Source: Phytophthora sp. 'mugwort' (Eukaryota > Oomycota > Peronosporomycetes > Peronosporales > Peronosporaceae). From it: a stretch of DNA of 64,000 bases. Below the pieces are notes generated by a model. It saw nothing but the letters and a program-made list of their open reading frames with translations, was not told where the DNA came from and made no database searches. The DNA lies in NCBI GenBank assembly GCA_033558025.1, contig JAUCEF010000003.1, forward strand, positions 1,266,001-1,330,000, in the 5' to 3' direction. Below, one piece after another: positions 55,954 through 64,000 of the stretch. The position numbers and the translations under genes were made by a program. Numbering within the stretch: the stretch's first letter is position 1; the number at the start of each line of letters is the position of its first letter.

Positions 55954-56763
55954 TTAGGTCTGCGTGGGGCGATCCGATTCCGTGGAGAAGCGCGAGAGCG
56001 CCGACGTGCGGTCGAACGACCCTGACTCGAGCATGGCGTAGCTGTCGTTCGTGCCGCGCATATCGTCCATCCAGTGGGACTGCTCGTGGTCTCCTGCAGG
56101 CACTTCGCTCTGTCGCTCCAGAGCCTCTGCCACTGTTGTTCCTACGGTATCCCGGCCGAAGTCGTCGACGCTGCCGTCGAAGGAGTTGAGCACTCCCTGG
56201 CCATTGTACGTTCCAGAGAATGAGTTGGCATACGATCCAGCCATGGAGCCGGCAAATGAGCCCGCGAACGATTCGTTGAAGGACTCTGCGTAGCTGCCAG
56301 GCGCGGCACTGAACTCCATCGAGTGGGCTTCGAAGTTGCTATTGCTGGGGCGTGAGGCCTGCACGGCGTTCTTCTTGTTAAAGGGCGATGTGGACGGCGC
56401 GGCTCCGTTGACTGTGGACTGCGCCGGATCGAAGTTGTATCGGACTGGCTCTTGCGACGGACTAGGTGAGCTGCCGGGTACGGCGTGCAGCATGGCAATC
56501 GATGATCCGAGGGGTTCAGGTGTGGCCTTGGTGGATGGCACGTCCAGCGTGGTGAAGTCGTACTCTGTCGGGGTATTCTGAGAATTGATCTCGGACACTT
56601 GATTGGGCTCCGTCGTAGTGACCTTCGACACTGGGTAGTCCTGCATAAACTGCTTCTCGTCGTCCTGGCGCTGAGCACCCATGTAGCGGTAGACGAAGAA
56701 GCCCGCGACAGCCAGCACCACGCCCACGCCCACGACAATCCCGATGATGACCCCTGCACTCAT
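55954..56763 (-). CDS. single-pass membrane protein, unknown function
   Basis: A frame of 269 residues from the ATG at 56763, with an oomycete initiator 32 nt upstream. Residues 4-25 (GVIIGIVVGVGVVLAVAGFF) form one membrane segment at the extreme N-terminus, followed by YRYMGAQRQ, so the long rest is probably cytosolic (signal-anchor, positive-inside rule). The tail is rich in Ser, Pro, Thr, Asn and acidic residues. Residues 157-190 hold a short repeat of SF/SY-x-x-SFAGS type (ESFNESFAGSFAGSMAGSYA). No catalytic domain is visible. I do not recognise a family; the architecture suggests an adaptor or surface-linked phosphoprotein, but that is speculation. It is in a gene-dense island and its reading frame and codon use look normal, so I consider it a real gene. 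Its 3' end faces that of the A49 gene. Confidence 0.75.
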   Translation of the reverse strand: MSAGVIIGIVVGVGVVLAVAGFFVYRYMGAQRQDDEKQFMQDYPVSKVTTTEPNQVSEINSQNTPTEYDFTTLDVPSTKATPEPLGSSIAMLHAVPGSSPSPSQEPVRYNFDPAQSTVNGAAPSTSPFNKKNAVQASRPSNSNFEAHSMEFSAAPGSYAESFNESFAGSFAGSMAGSYANSFSGTYNGQGVLNSFDGSVDDFGRDTVGTTVAEALERQSEVPAGDHEQSHWMDDMRGTNDSYAMLESGSFDRTSALSRFSTESDRPTQT

Positions 56764-56794
56764 TTTGGACCGCGGCTAGCACCAGATACAATAA

Positions 56795-56804
56795 GGAAGA
56801 ATGA
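56795..56804 (-). promoter_or_regulatory. oomycete initiator-like element
   Basis: The minus strand reads TCATTCTTCC, matching the oomycete Inr core TCATTYNC, 32-41 nt upstream of the ATG of the membrane protein gene. Confidence 0.5.
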
Positions 56805-58788
56805 TCCCTTTAAGACGGGGGAGCGCTCTCCGCCCACGGGGGATTTGATTGTGTGCGCTGTCGAGCGTCCGTCGCACTAAAATCAGCGCACGCGTGGTCC
56901 GTCGTTGGGCCGTGCCGTGCCCGCACGGTCGATCCGCGGTTGTGTGGAGGCGGGAGAGCTAGTAGTGTGGAGCCCGGCCAGCTTCAGTCATGCAAATGAC
57001 AGCTGCCGGGAACTCGGGCACACATACTGAGCCCAAGAGGTCAGCCGTTTAAATGCTGCAGTCAATTCGTCACAGGAGCCTTGACGTTGCGACTGCCTCA
57101 CTGCCCTTTCTGCAAGGTATACTTGGCGTTTGTATTGGTGCTCTGAGCTCATGCAATCGGACGACGAGCTCAACAGGTACAGAATGCCCTCTCAATAAGT
57201 AGCCGAAGCGATTTGGAAGGGATAAATCCATGCATTCCAATAGTTGATCATTGACCTTGAGCAGATACGCTGGTATTTAAGTGGAGAGGTGCGCTTATTG
57301 AGAGGGTGGACCACGACGAGAGCTTTGCCTTTCAAGAATGGCAAGGGCGCTGCTCAGGATGAGTCTCAGCAGCGACAGCAGCTTTTTGGCCTTGGTCAAA
57401 TCAAGTGACTGCAGTTGCCATGTGGCTGCTGCTCCTGATTATTGACACTGGCAACGGGTGTCCCGCCGCGAGTGTAGAGGAGAAGCGCAACGAAATAACC
57501 AGTTATACTGTACCTTTTTGCTTTTCAGAGGCGGTGCGGGGGTCTTTGCACCATCCGATTTTCGGTGACGTCTTGTGCCATTTCGTACAAGATAAGGGAT
57601 CATGTTGCCGCAAAGCCTTTATCAATGCTGTGAAAATTAGGCCAAAATACACGACGATTTCTTTGCTTTGCTTGCTTACCCGTCCGTCATCGCCCAGATG
57701 CTCATAAAGGTTTCGCTACCAGGGCGCCATTTGCAATGTGCAGCACCGCGTGCCGCAAAGAATAAGGGGAGCGGCCAGACCTGGATCGAGTCCTACATGT
57801 AAGCGACACTAACCCTGGACCTCTGCTGCCACGCCGTGGGGACACTTTGGTACAAAAACCGCTTGTCGACATCGGTAAAAAGGGCGAAAGATAAGCCTGA
57901 GGCTTTGCATATGGGACTGGTCCAGTCCGACTGGAGCAGTACAAACGAAAATGAACCAGACAGGTCTCCAAGCTTTCGTCCTGCAAACTTCGCAAGATTG
58001 CAGTCGCTTCAGAAGGCGCGGATGAGAGATACGGCCGCACCAATTCAAGTCGCTACATTACACACCTCGATAACCTTTTAGTTCGCGCCCGCTCGATTTG
58101 CCATCGACCGACTCCCGAGGAAAGGCTATAGTACCGGTACATGTAAATGCGCCAACCATGCTCGCTTCATCACCTCTAACCTAGCACCGGTCGCATAACA
58201 TATTTCATGTACCAGTATGACTGGCGATTGCAACGACGGTTGACGACTGGAAACCACAAGCGCTTCCATGCAGCTGCCGAATTCATCGTCCAGAGACCAA
58301 GGTTTTCCTCCTGTCAAAAATTCTTATGGGTGCCACCTGCGCTTCAATCTACCGATGCCTACGCCAGTTATAGAATACCGCAAAGCCGTCAGCTGAACAC
58401 GACGCGGCTGCTCATAGTTCAGCTGCATTCGGCAGTTTTGTTGATCCAGACGATCTGATCTGCTCCTTTACAACGACCACCTCCAGAGTTAATACTACAG
58501 TTCCTATGTACTTAAATACAGTCGTACCAACCTCTGCACCACAAAAAATTCGCATACAATGAAAGTCAACAGTCTAGGAGCTCGGCGATATCAAAAAATT
58601 CTGTTGTGCAGCAGCCTGTAATTCATATAGCATACTGCTGCATAGCACTAGGCACACGGTATGTATACATAGTATAGCAAAATGTAATATCCGACGCTAT
58701 GTTTTAACAGAATCGGCGAGACACAGATTTACAAACAATTGTAATTTCCGACACCAAATTGGTGGAGAGTGGAGGAATCCCCTCTTAT
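56805..58788. other. no recognised gene
   Basis: 5' flank of the membrane protein gene and unassigned sequence. An ATG-initiated plus-strand frame at 57420-57707 (95 residues) starts MWLLLLIIDTGNGCPAAS, which looks a little like a signal peptide, but nothing else supports it. Other open stretches (57702-58043 minus, 57836-58081 plus) have no motif. 58480-58780 is AT-rich. Confidence 0.35.
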
Positions 58789-58825
58789 CCGAGTGGACAT
58801 CCACTCAGATCTTTCTTGATCGGTC
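58789..58825 (+). repeat. dispersed repeat, copy 2
   Basis: cttatccgagtggacatc continues to ccactcagatctttcttgat, similar to 31152-31190 in the same orientation. Its core gagtggacatccactc is palindromic. Confidence 0.6.
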
Positions 58826-58989
58826 AATCTTTTTCTTAAACCAAAAACGTCTGCAGGTGAGATTGCTGTGTGATATTTTGGGATCCGTTTATGTTATCAT
58901 AATATCATTTTTTGGGTCGTTTGTTTAAATTGCCAGTCCATGTAGATGAGAACGCTACTGTACCACTATTCTTAGATCCACATTCTGCC

Positions 58990-60180
58990 TGCAATTGAGC
59001 GTGGCATGCAAGCTTATCTCGTCTCTTGGCCATTCTATCAATCTCGACCCCATCCTGCCGCAAATCGATCAAAGTCCAAGCATCACCGTTCCCGTTGTTA
59101 CCACCTTCTTTTCAAAGGGGAAGTCTATCGCCAAGCCGCCAGTAACTTACGGGTCTGTTCCATTAGTGCTAGAGGCTGCTGATCTAGCGACCGCCAAATC
59201 CCTTGGCCTCTACGCGACGATACCCCATCAATATGACAAATTCTCGTCTGCCTAACTGTGGTGTAGCCCATAACAAGAAAGGCAACTTTATTCCAGGTTC
59301 TCGTAGACAGCAGCAGCTCGGCAAACGCCAAGTACTCTTGCAAGCGTCTAAGCGATCAACAGTTTTTCGATGACAAGATCTCTCTCGAACACGCAAGATG
59401 CCCGTTCTACATCAATGTTTCTGGAGGTACCGGGTCGTGGCAGCTAACTAAAGCTAACTTCACTCACAACCACCTGAGGAATGTCGGCTTCGCAGCGATG
59501 CCTTTCGCTGAAGGCACTATTACCCGCCCTGCCAAAGCACTGAGGAATACTACCCAACAAACCAAGCTCGTCCAGGCCCTAGTTGAAAGTAAGATACTTC
59601 CAGCCCATAATGGATCCGTAAACGGTTTGGCAGGCTCGGACATTGCAGCCTTTTTACTCTCGGAAGGAAGGAGGTTAAGTCCGGATGTGATCTCTCGCAC
59701 CAAGACTGCAATTGGTGATCAACTAAAGGGAGACAGGTTGCAGAGCTATCAGAACTAGAGGCCTCTTTGTTCAATATGTTTAAGGAAAATCTCGGCTCGC
59801 CAAGGCGGTTCGACAAGTACGACGATGGTACCTTCCGCCGCGCGTGCCCAGTGTCGGGATTCAAATTGCTCAATTTTCACGTCGGATGTATGGGTTTGAC
59901 GGCGCTCATCTAAAAGGAGAGATGAATGGGTACGATGTGTACCTAGTGGCTACAGCTAAGGACTACCAAAACCGGGTTACACAATGGGCTTCTGCCTTAG
60001 TTCTGGTGGAGAACTATGACAACTGGAAGTGGTTTCTCGCTGTGGTTCGGGAGTCACTTGAAGCGTTTATGGTTGTATCGACCGGCGAAAAACGTTTTGC
60101 TTAGCCCCGTATCAAAGATATTCCCACGCACCGAACACCGGTTTTGTTTAGAGCACATCAAACGTAACATCAGCAGCGCG
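58990..60180 (+). pseudogene. MULE transposase relic, truncated at the 3' side
   Basis: Plus-strand blocks: an N-terminal region with INLDPILPQIDQSPSITVPV (59040-59100) and SLEHARCPFYINVSGGTGSW with QLTKANFTHNHLRNVGFAAM (59380-59500), the zinc-binding N-terminal module of MULEs. LAGSDIAAFLLSEGRRLSPD leads to the catalytic part YGFDGAHLKGEMNGYDVYLV with ATAKDYQNRVTQWASAL (59890-60010), where DGAHLK holds the first Asp. ENYDNWKWFL and EHRFCLEHIKRNISSA (60130-60180) follow, and then the homology stops. The sequence after 60180 contains a CACAG repeat array. Stops and frame changes occur at about 59256, 59370 and 59830. Confidence 0.75.
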
Positions 60181-60233
60181 CGCGTTCCCCTCACGAACAA
60201 CGAAAGTGAAATTATGTCGAGACCGGTAGAATC

Positions 60234-60352
60234 GCACAGACAAGACAAATGAATCGCACAGCAACCGAGAAAACCGCACAGATGAATTAAAAATGGCACA
60301 GATAAACGAGACATACGGTGTGAATTCACAGAAACTTATGAGAAAGGCACAG
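60234..60352 (+). repeat. CACAG direct-repeat array, about 20-bp period
   Basis: (G/T)CACAG starts at 60234, 60256, 60276, 60296, 60326 and 60347, giving spacings of 22, 20, 20, 30 and 21 bp with AT-rich spacers that are not alike. A shorter array of the same type is at 33165-33214. It lies just 5' of the second MULE. Confidence 0.7.
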
Positions 60353-60465
60353 AACCTCAACTGGCGTGATACACATGAAACGCTTGGGTTGGCCTCCACA
60401 ACCATTCGTTCAAATCACGCCACGTGTGAAAAGCCCACAATCCTGCGGCGGATACTACAGACCAC

Positions 60466-60622
60466 AGGACGTGACAGCGTGGAGTGCAGTGACAGCGTGG
60501 AGTGAAGTGGCAGCATGGAGTGAGGTGACAGCGTGGAGGTGGCAGCGTGTAGTGAGGTGACAGCGTGGAGGTGACAGCGTGGAGTGAAGTGACAGCGTGG
60601 AGTGAAGTGAAAGCAAGTGGGA
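60466..60622 (+). repeat. 18-bp minisatellite
   Basis: About eight degenerate units of gtgacagcgtggagtgaa, in some of which the second half is missing. On the plus strand it reads as repeated VTAWSE and ends just before the MULE frame at about 60640. Confidence 0.85.
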
Positions 60623-60639
60623 GGCATTGGCCTACACGA

Positions 60640-61825
60640 AACATGCCGCGCATCCTTTACAGTTGGGATCTTATTCAGACGGTGGATTCGGAGCAAGAAC
60701 TTGAGGAGATTCTGGAGATAGAATTCTGCTGTAACCGAGTGGCGCATACATCACCAGCGCGACGATGTAAAATTTGTGAATGGAGTGAACATCAAATGGT
60801 CGAACGACGGCTCAAGTGTACAAGCAAAACCTGTAAGATCTATGGATCGTGCAAGTACGTTTTCAAGCTGTGGGGGTGTGAAGCCACACAGCAGTGCCAA
60901 ATTTTCCACAATCGCGTGGATCACCTACGCGATCCTGAGGCTGACTGCGAAGGGCCACATAAAGCGGTGATTACGACTGAGATGAAGAAGTTCATCCTGC
61001 AGCCGGATGAATGAGCGATACCTCCTCAACTTATCCTTAGCCACCTTCGCCGATCCTCGGACATTGTCGAGCCTAGAAGAGGTTATCCAACCCTGCAACA
61101 AGTGAGTAATTGTGCCAAGTATCTACGACGGTTGCAGGGAACCAAAAACTCGGTGAAGGTGGTCCGGCGGCTTGTGCAGCAGCAGTCCTAAAAAAACCGA
61201 CAGGCGACTTGAATGAAGCATTCGTTTTTGGACACCGTGACGATGGCGACGGATATCCTTACGTTGGGAAAGGGACAGACATCGATGCGTACTGTATTGG
61301 AATTACAAGCAGAGCACTTGTCGATACTTGCATTGACTTTTGTTCCGACAGTCGCTTCACCCGGTTTCACGCGAATGCCACGTTTAAGTTGAGCGATCTC
61401 GGATATCCGATCATCACGTGCGGGTTTTCTGACGCAGCAAGACTTATCAAGTAGCAGCCATATTTGTTGTGAGTCGAAGGACAGCTGCCGAGTATGCGAT
61501 GTGCATGAGCGCATTCGTACGTGTCGTGAAGCGCGTACGTCCAACGGCAACTATATCTATTGACGCAGTGATGGGAGACGCAGAGGACGCACCTGTGAAT
61601 GGGTTTCAGAAAGTATCAGAATTCGCATCTGCTGCCTACTTGATGTGTTTTTTTCACGTCCTTTGCAACGCTCGGAAGCGGACTCGACACTTATTACCTT
61701 AGCATCGGAAGGTCATCATGGATGCAATAATCCGCCTTCACTACTCTGAGAACATGAGCGCCTTCTACACACTCAAGGATTCGGTGCTGACAGAATGGCG
61801 AGCTATCCCTCAGTTGGAATCATTT
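60640..61825 (+). pseudogene. MULE transposase, 5' half only
   Basis: The plus-strand frame with MPRILYSWDLIQTVDSEQEL starts near 60643. It contains RRCKICEWSEHQMVERRLKC and KTCKIYGSCKYVFKLWGC (60750-60890), a Cys-rich DNA-binding region. After a break come HANATFKLSDLGYPIITCGF with SDAAR (61370-61440), VVSRRTAAEYAMCMSAFVRV (61470-61530), ISIDAVMGDAEDAPVNGF with the catalytic Asp (61556-61610), YLMCFFHVLCNARKRTRH (61636-61690) and MDAIIRLHYSENMSAFYTLK with DSVLTEWRAIPQLESF (61718-61825). There the MULE homology ends abruptly and LINE sequence follows. The missing 3' half begins at the matching position at 36016 on the minus strand. Confidence 0.8.
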
Positions 61826-63960
61826 GGGAGGATGCTGGACTTCGGTGTGGAGACTCTTCGGTGGTCCATACAGTTATCAGCTTTGCTCCCTACATACCTG
61901 AAACTGGTTTCCAAGACCAAGTCCAGACCATGATAGTACGGTTCATGACCCAGTCTTCTACGTCGAACATTGTGCCCCGAGCTTGGTGGACGTTGCCCAT
62001 GCACATGGGAGGTCTCGGCCTAACGCCTGTGAAAACGATGATCGAGGGACGCCAGCTACACATGCTCTGCAAGATGATCATGGCCTATGCCAGTCACCGG
62101 ATGATGTGCCCTCATGGACGGCCCCAGTCATTGCGCTGTTTGACTCCGTGATGAAACCTTGGGGACGCGACTTTGACATTCTGTTCGCGCCGGTCTGGAA
62201 CATACCTCATCATGTGGTGTCTCGACGGCTAAGACGATGGAGACCGCTTGGTTTGTACTGGCACCATGTTCTCTTCCTTTGGAACACCAAACTGCGCCCC
62301 AAGATCACTCGCAACATGACCAAGTTTGACAGGTTTACAATGCCGCTGCTGGACAATGTGGATACCACGACTGCAACCAAGACGCCCAAGACCGTGCGAG
62401 CCGCAAGCCTGGGCATTGTCCAAGACCTTATTCGCTTAAACGTTTATCGGATATCTGGCTTGTTTGAGCTTAGTCTTGAGGTGGAAACCCGCCTCAGGCC
62501 GCCAAGCTATCCCAAGTCATCCATGAGCATAGCCACCATCCTGGGCGTCCTAACAGCGTGGGCTTCTGCGGGTTTTTCTTAACTAGGATTGACTCGCTGT
62601 TACGACCGTTGACCAACATGCCTATTGGGCCCCGCACCAAGACACGCTGCGGCTGCGCCCTTCATACTTGGAGCTTCAGTGGCTATGAAGTCGCTGATCT
62701 CACGGTGTCGTTAATACGCAAGCTCCTGGTTCAGTACAAGGTACCCGGCCTGCCAACGACTGCACTTGGCCTTGAACAAGCGCCTCCCGCAAATGTATGG
62801 GGCAGGGACCTAAAGATGAACAAGCACGTACTACCAGTGAACGCGGACTTGCTGTACAGACTTCAGCACAACGCACTTTGGGTGGGCTTAGGCTGCAGCA
62901 CGTGCAAGGCGCTATGACTCGCTGTCATCATGGGTGTGGAGTCATTGAAACCGTCTCCCATCTCTTTTGGTATTGTGACTTTGCGACAACCGTATGGGCG
63001 GAATGGCTTGAGGTGTTCCAGCAGTGGTTTGAGTCTCCCATTGAGTGGGCGACTGTGGTCTACTTCGCGGACATCATGCCTACGCCCCGAGCCAAAAAGG
63101 ACTTTGCTTACAGCCTCTTTGCGGTCTTTCACATATTGAGAGTTGTGGTACTTCGCTGTCTATGGACGCACCGCAATGACATCCGCTTCACGAGTATGAA
63201 CCAAGTCTCATCGGCGTCAGGGCTCGGGTGCACGCCCTGTTTGACCTTCATGGTGCTGCCTTATGACAGGCAACCCAGGCGCAAGCAATATGACAGTCCT
63301 CGCAGGTGAGTAGCAACTACACACTTTATTGCGAGGACTACCTATGTCGGCACCCTTCGACGCCAATGGCCCAAGCGACCACGAGGCGGAAGCCCGTCAG
63401 TGGGACTCCTTACTCGCAGGCATGTTGAGCCACGACAGGAAGAGACGTCCGGAGCGTTGGCGCTTTTCACAACTGCAGATCCAAGTGATCGCGGGGTGGG
63501 AACTCGTCAGCGGGGCCATGTTGAACCGCTGTCGGGAAGAGACGCCTGTGGCCCGAAGGTAAGGCCACAAGCTCAAGGCTTCATCCTGATGTCTTACATC
63601 CGCCGCCAGCGTGCTCGGCCATTACTGGCTTCAGCCTCCACCATCCCATACGCCAAGTTCCCGGCTCCATTTGCCGATCGCTCAGCGGACATTGCCTTAC
63701 GTCTGCTGTACCCGAAGGCGGTGTGGATTTTTGAACACAGGCGGGGCCCCACGTTGGCGGACGGGCGGTGAAGAACGCGACACGCTACAGACGCTTACGC
63801 GTGTTATGGCATGCACCACAGCACTGGACTACTCTTTGGATCGCGGTCTACAGCGGCGCCACACTCCCGAACTGCGTGTACTGCCAGGCCTACAAGCCCA
63901 TGAGACGACGAATGGGAGGCTTTGCCCCTCTAAACCACGACCCGCATCTCTCCTACTGAA
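61826..63960 (+). pseudogene. LINE ORF2, C-terminal part with zinc-binding (zf-RVT) domain
   Basis: Plus-strand text starts with SFAPYIPETGFQDQVQTMIV and RAWWTLPMHMGGLGLTPVKT (61880-62035), the post-RT region of LINE ORF2. It runs through PWGRDFDILFAPVWNIPHHV, RISGLFELSLEVETRLRPPS and WGRDLKMNKHVLPVNADLLY to a Cys-His finger (HNALWVGLGCSTCKA ... CHHGCGVIETVSHLFWYCDF, 62865-62985), followed by WLEVFQQW, as in zf-RVT proteins. Frame changes occur near 62150, 62580 and 62920. RT motifs 1-5 and the catalytic box are absent here. The RT N-terminal half of a LINE is at 36018-37230 on the other strand. 63310-63960 is probably the 3' end or 3' UTR and has no other recognised domain. Confidence 0.75.
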
Positions 63961-64000
63961 GTGCCGGCCAAGCAGTCTCAAGAACTACCCGTTAAACCGT

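Noticed and set aside
57420..57707. Possible small secreted protein starting MWLLLLII
   Set aside because: The signal peptide is weak, there is no RxLR or cysteine pattern, and no initiator element was seen upstream.
60466..60622. Coding Trp-Ser-Glu repeat protein
   Set aside because: It is an 18-bp minisatellite with incomplete units; the translated repeat is a by-product.
1..64000. tRNA or rRNA genes
   Set aside because: I looked for T-loop-like GTTCGA contexts with matching acceptor stems and for conserved rRNA blocks and found none; a covariance-model search would be decisive.

Overview
The window looks like a piece of an oomycete nuclear genome, most likely Phytophthora or a close relative. 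The reasons are short spliceosomal introns (51-89 nt) in conserved eukaryotic genes, oomycete-type initiator motifs (TCATTYNC) upstream of several start codons, a relic of a Crinkler (LFLAK) effector gene, a secreted lipase of bacterial type, and a very high load of transposon relics. Species assignment is inference; nothing in the sequence names it.

Only five protein genes look intact: a 6-pyruvoyl-tetrahydropterin synthase-like gene with six exons (8063..9136, minus); a secreted family I.5-like lipase (18876..20315, minus); a divergent housekeeping pair, actin-capping protein beta (53080..53943, minus) and RNA polymerase I subunit A49 (54146..55601, plus, three exons); and a small single-pass membrane protein (55954..56763, minus). 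These sit in two small gene islands (8-9 kb and 53-57 kb) plus the isolated lipase, which has a decayed paralogue fragment about 2.8 kb downstream of it, at 17.06-17.25 kb.

Most of the rest is mobile DNA. Left part (0-16.3 kb): copia RT relic, IS630/Tc1-type relic, pogo-like transposase, a Ty3/gypsy element with both LTRs (9726..14354), a hAT relic, and two diverged copies of a C48 (Ulp1)-like peptidase fragment. Middle (21-36 kb): a mariner relic, a piggyBac element with TTAA at both ends (23252..25643), a Mutator-like transposase continuous with an Ulp1 peptidase domain (26737..30575), other MULE pieces, and a broken gene with 2-oxoglutarate oxygenase residues followed by zinc fingers (33671..34666). 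From 36 to 49.3 kb on the minus strand: the 5' part of a LINE whose endonuclease segment is present four times in near-identical 1.07-kb copies separated by G-tracts, then a chromodomain gypsy element. Right end (59-64 kb): a MULE relic, a second MULE, and the 3' part of a LINE.

The most striking large-scale signal is that the MULE/LINE junctions at about 36.02 kb and 61.83 kb look reciprocal. Reversing the 25.8 kb between them would rejoin both a MULE and a LINE in the right order and orientation. This suggests an inversion (or an assembly inversion) carrying the capping protein/A49 gene pair. Reading frames in the repeats are nearly all broken, often at G/C homopolymers, so these are annotated as relics.
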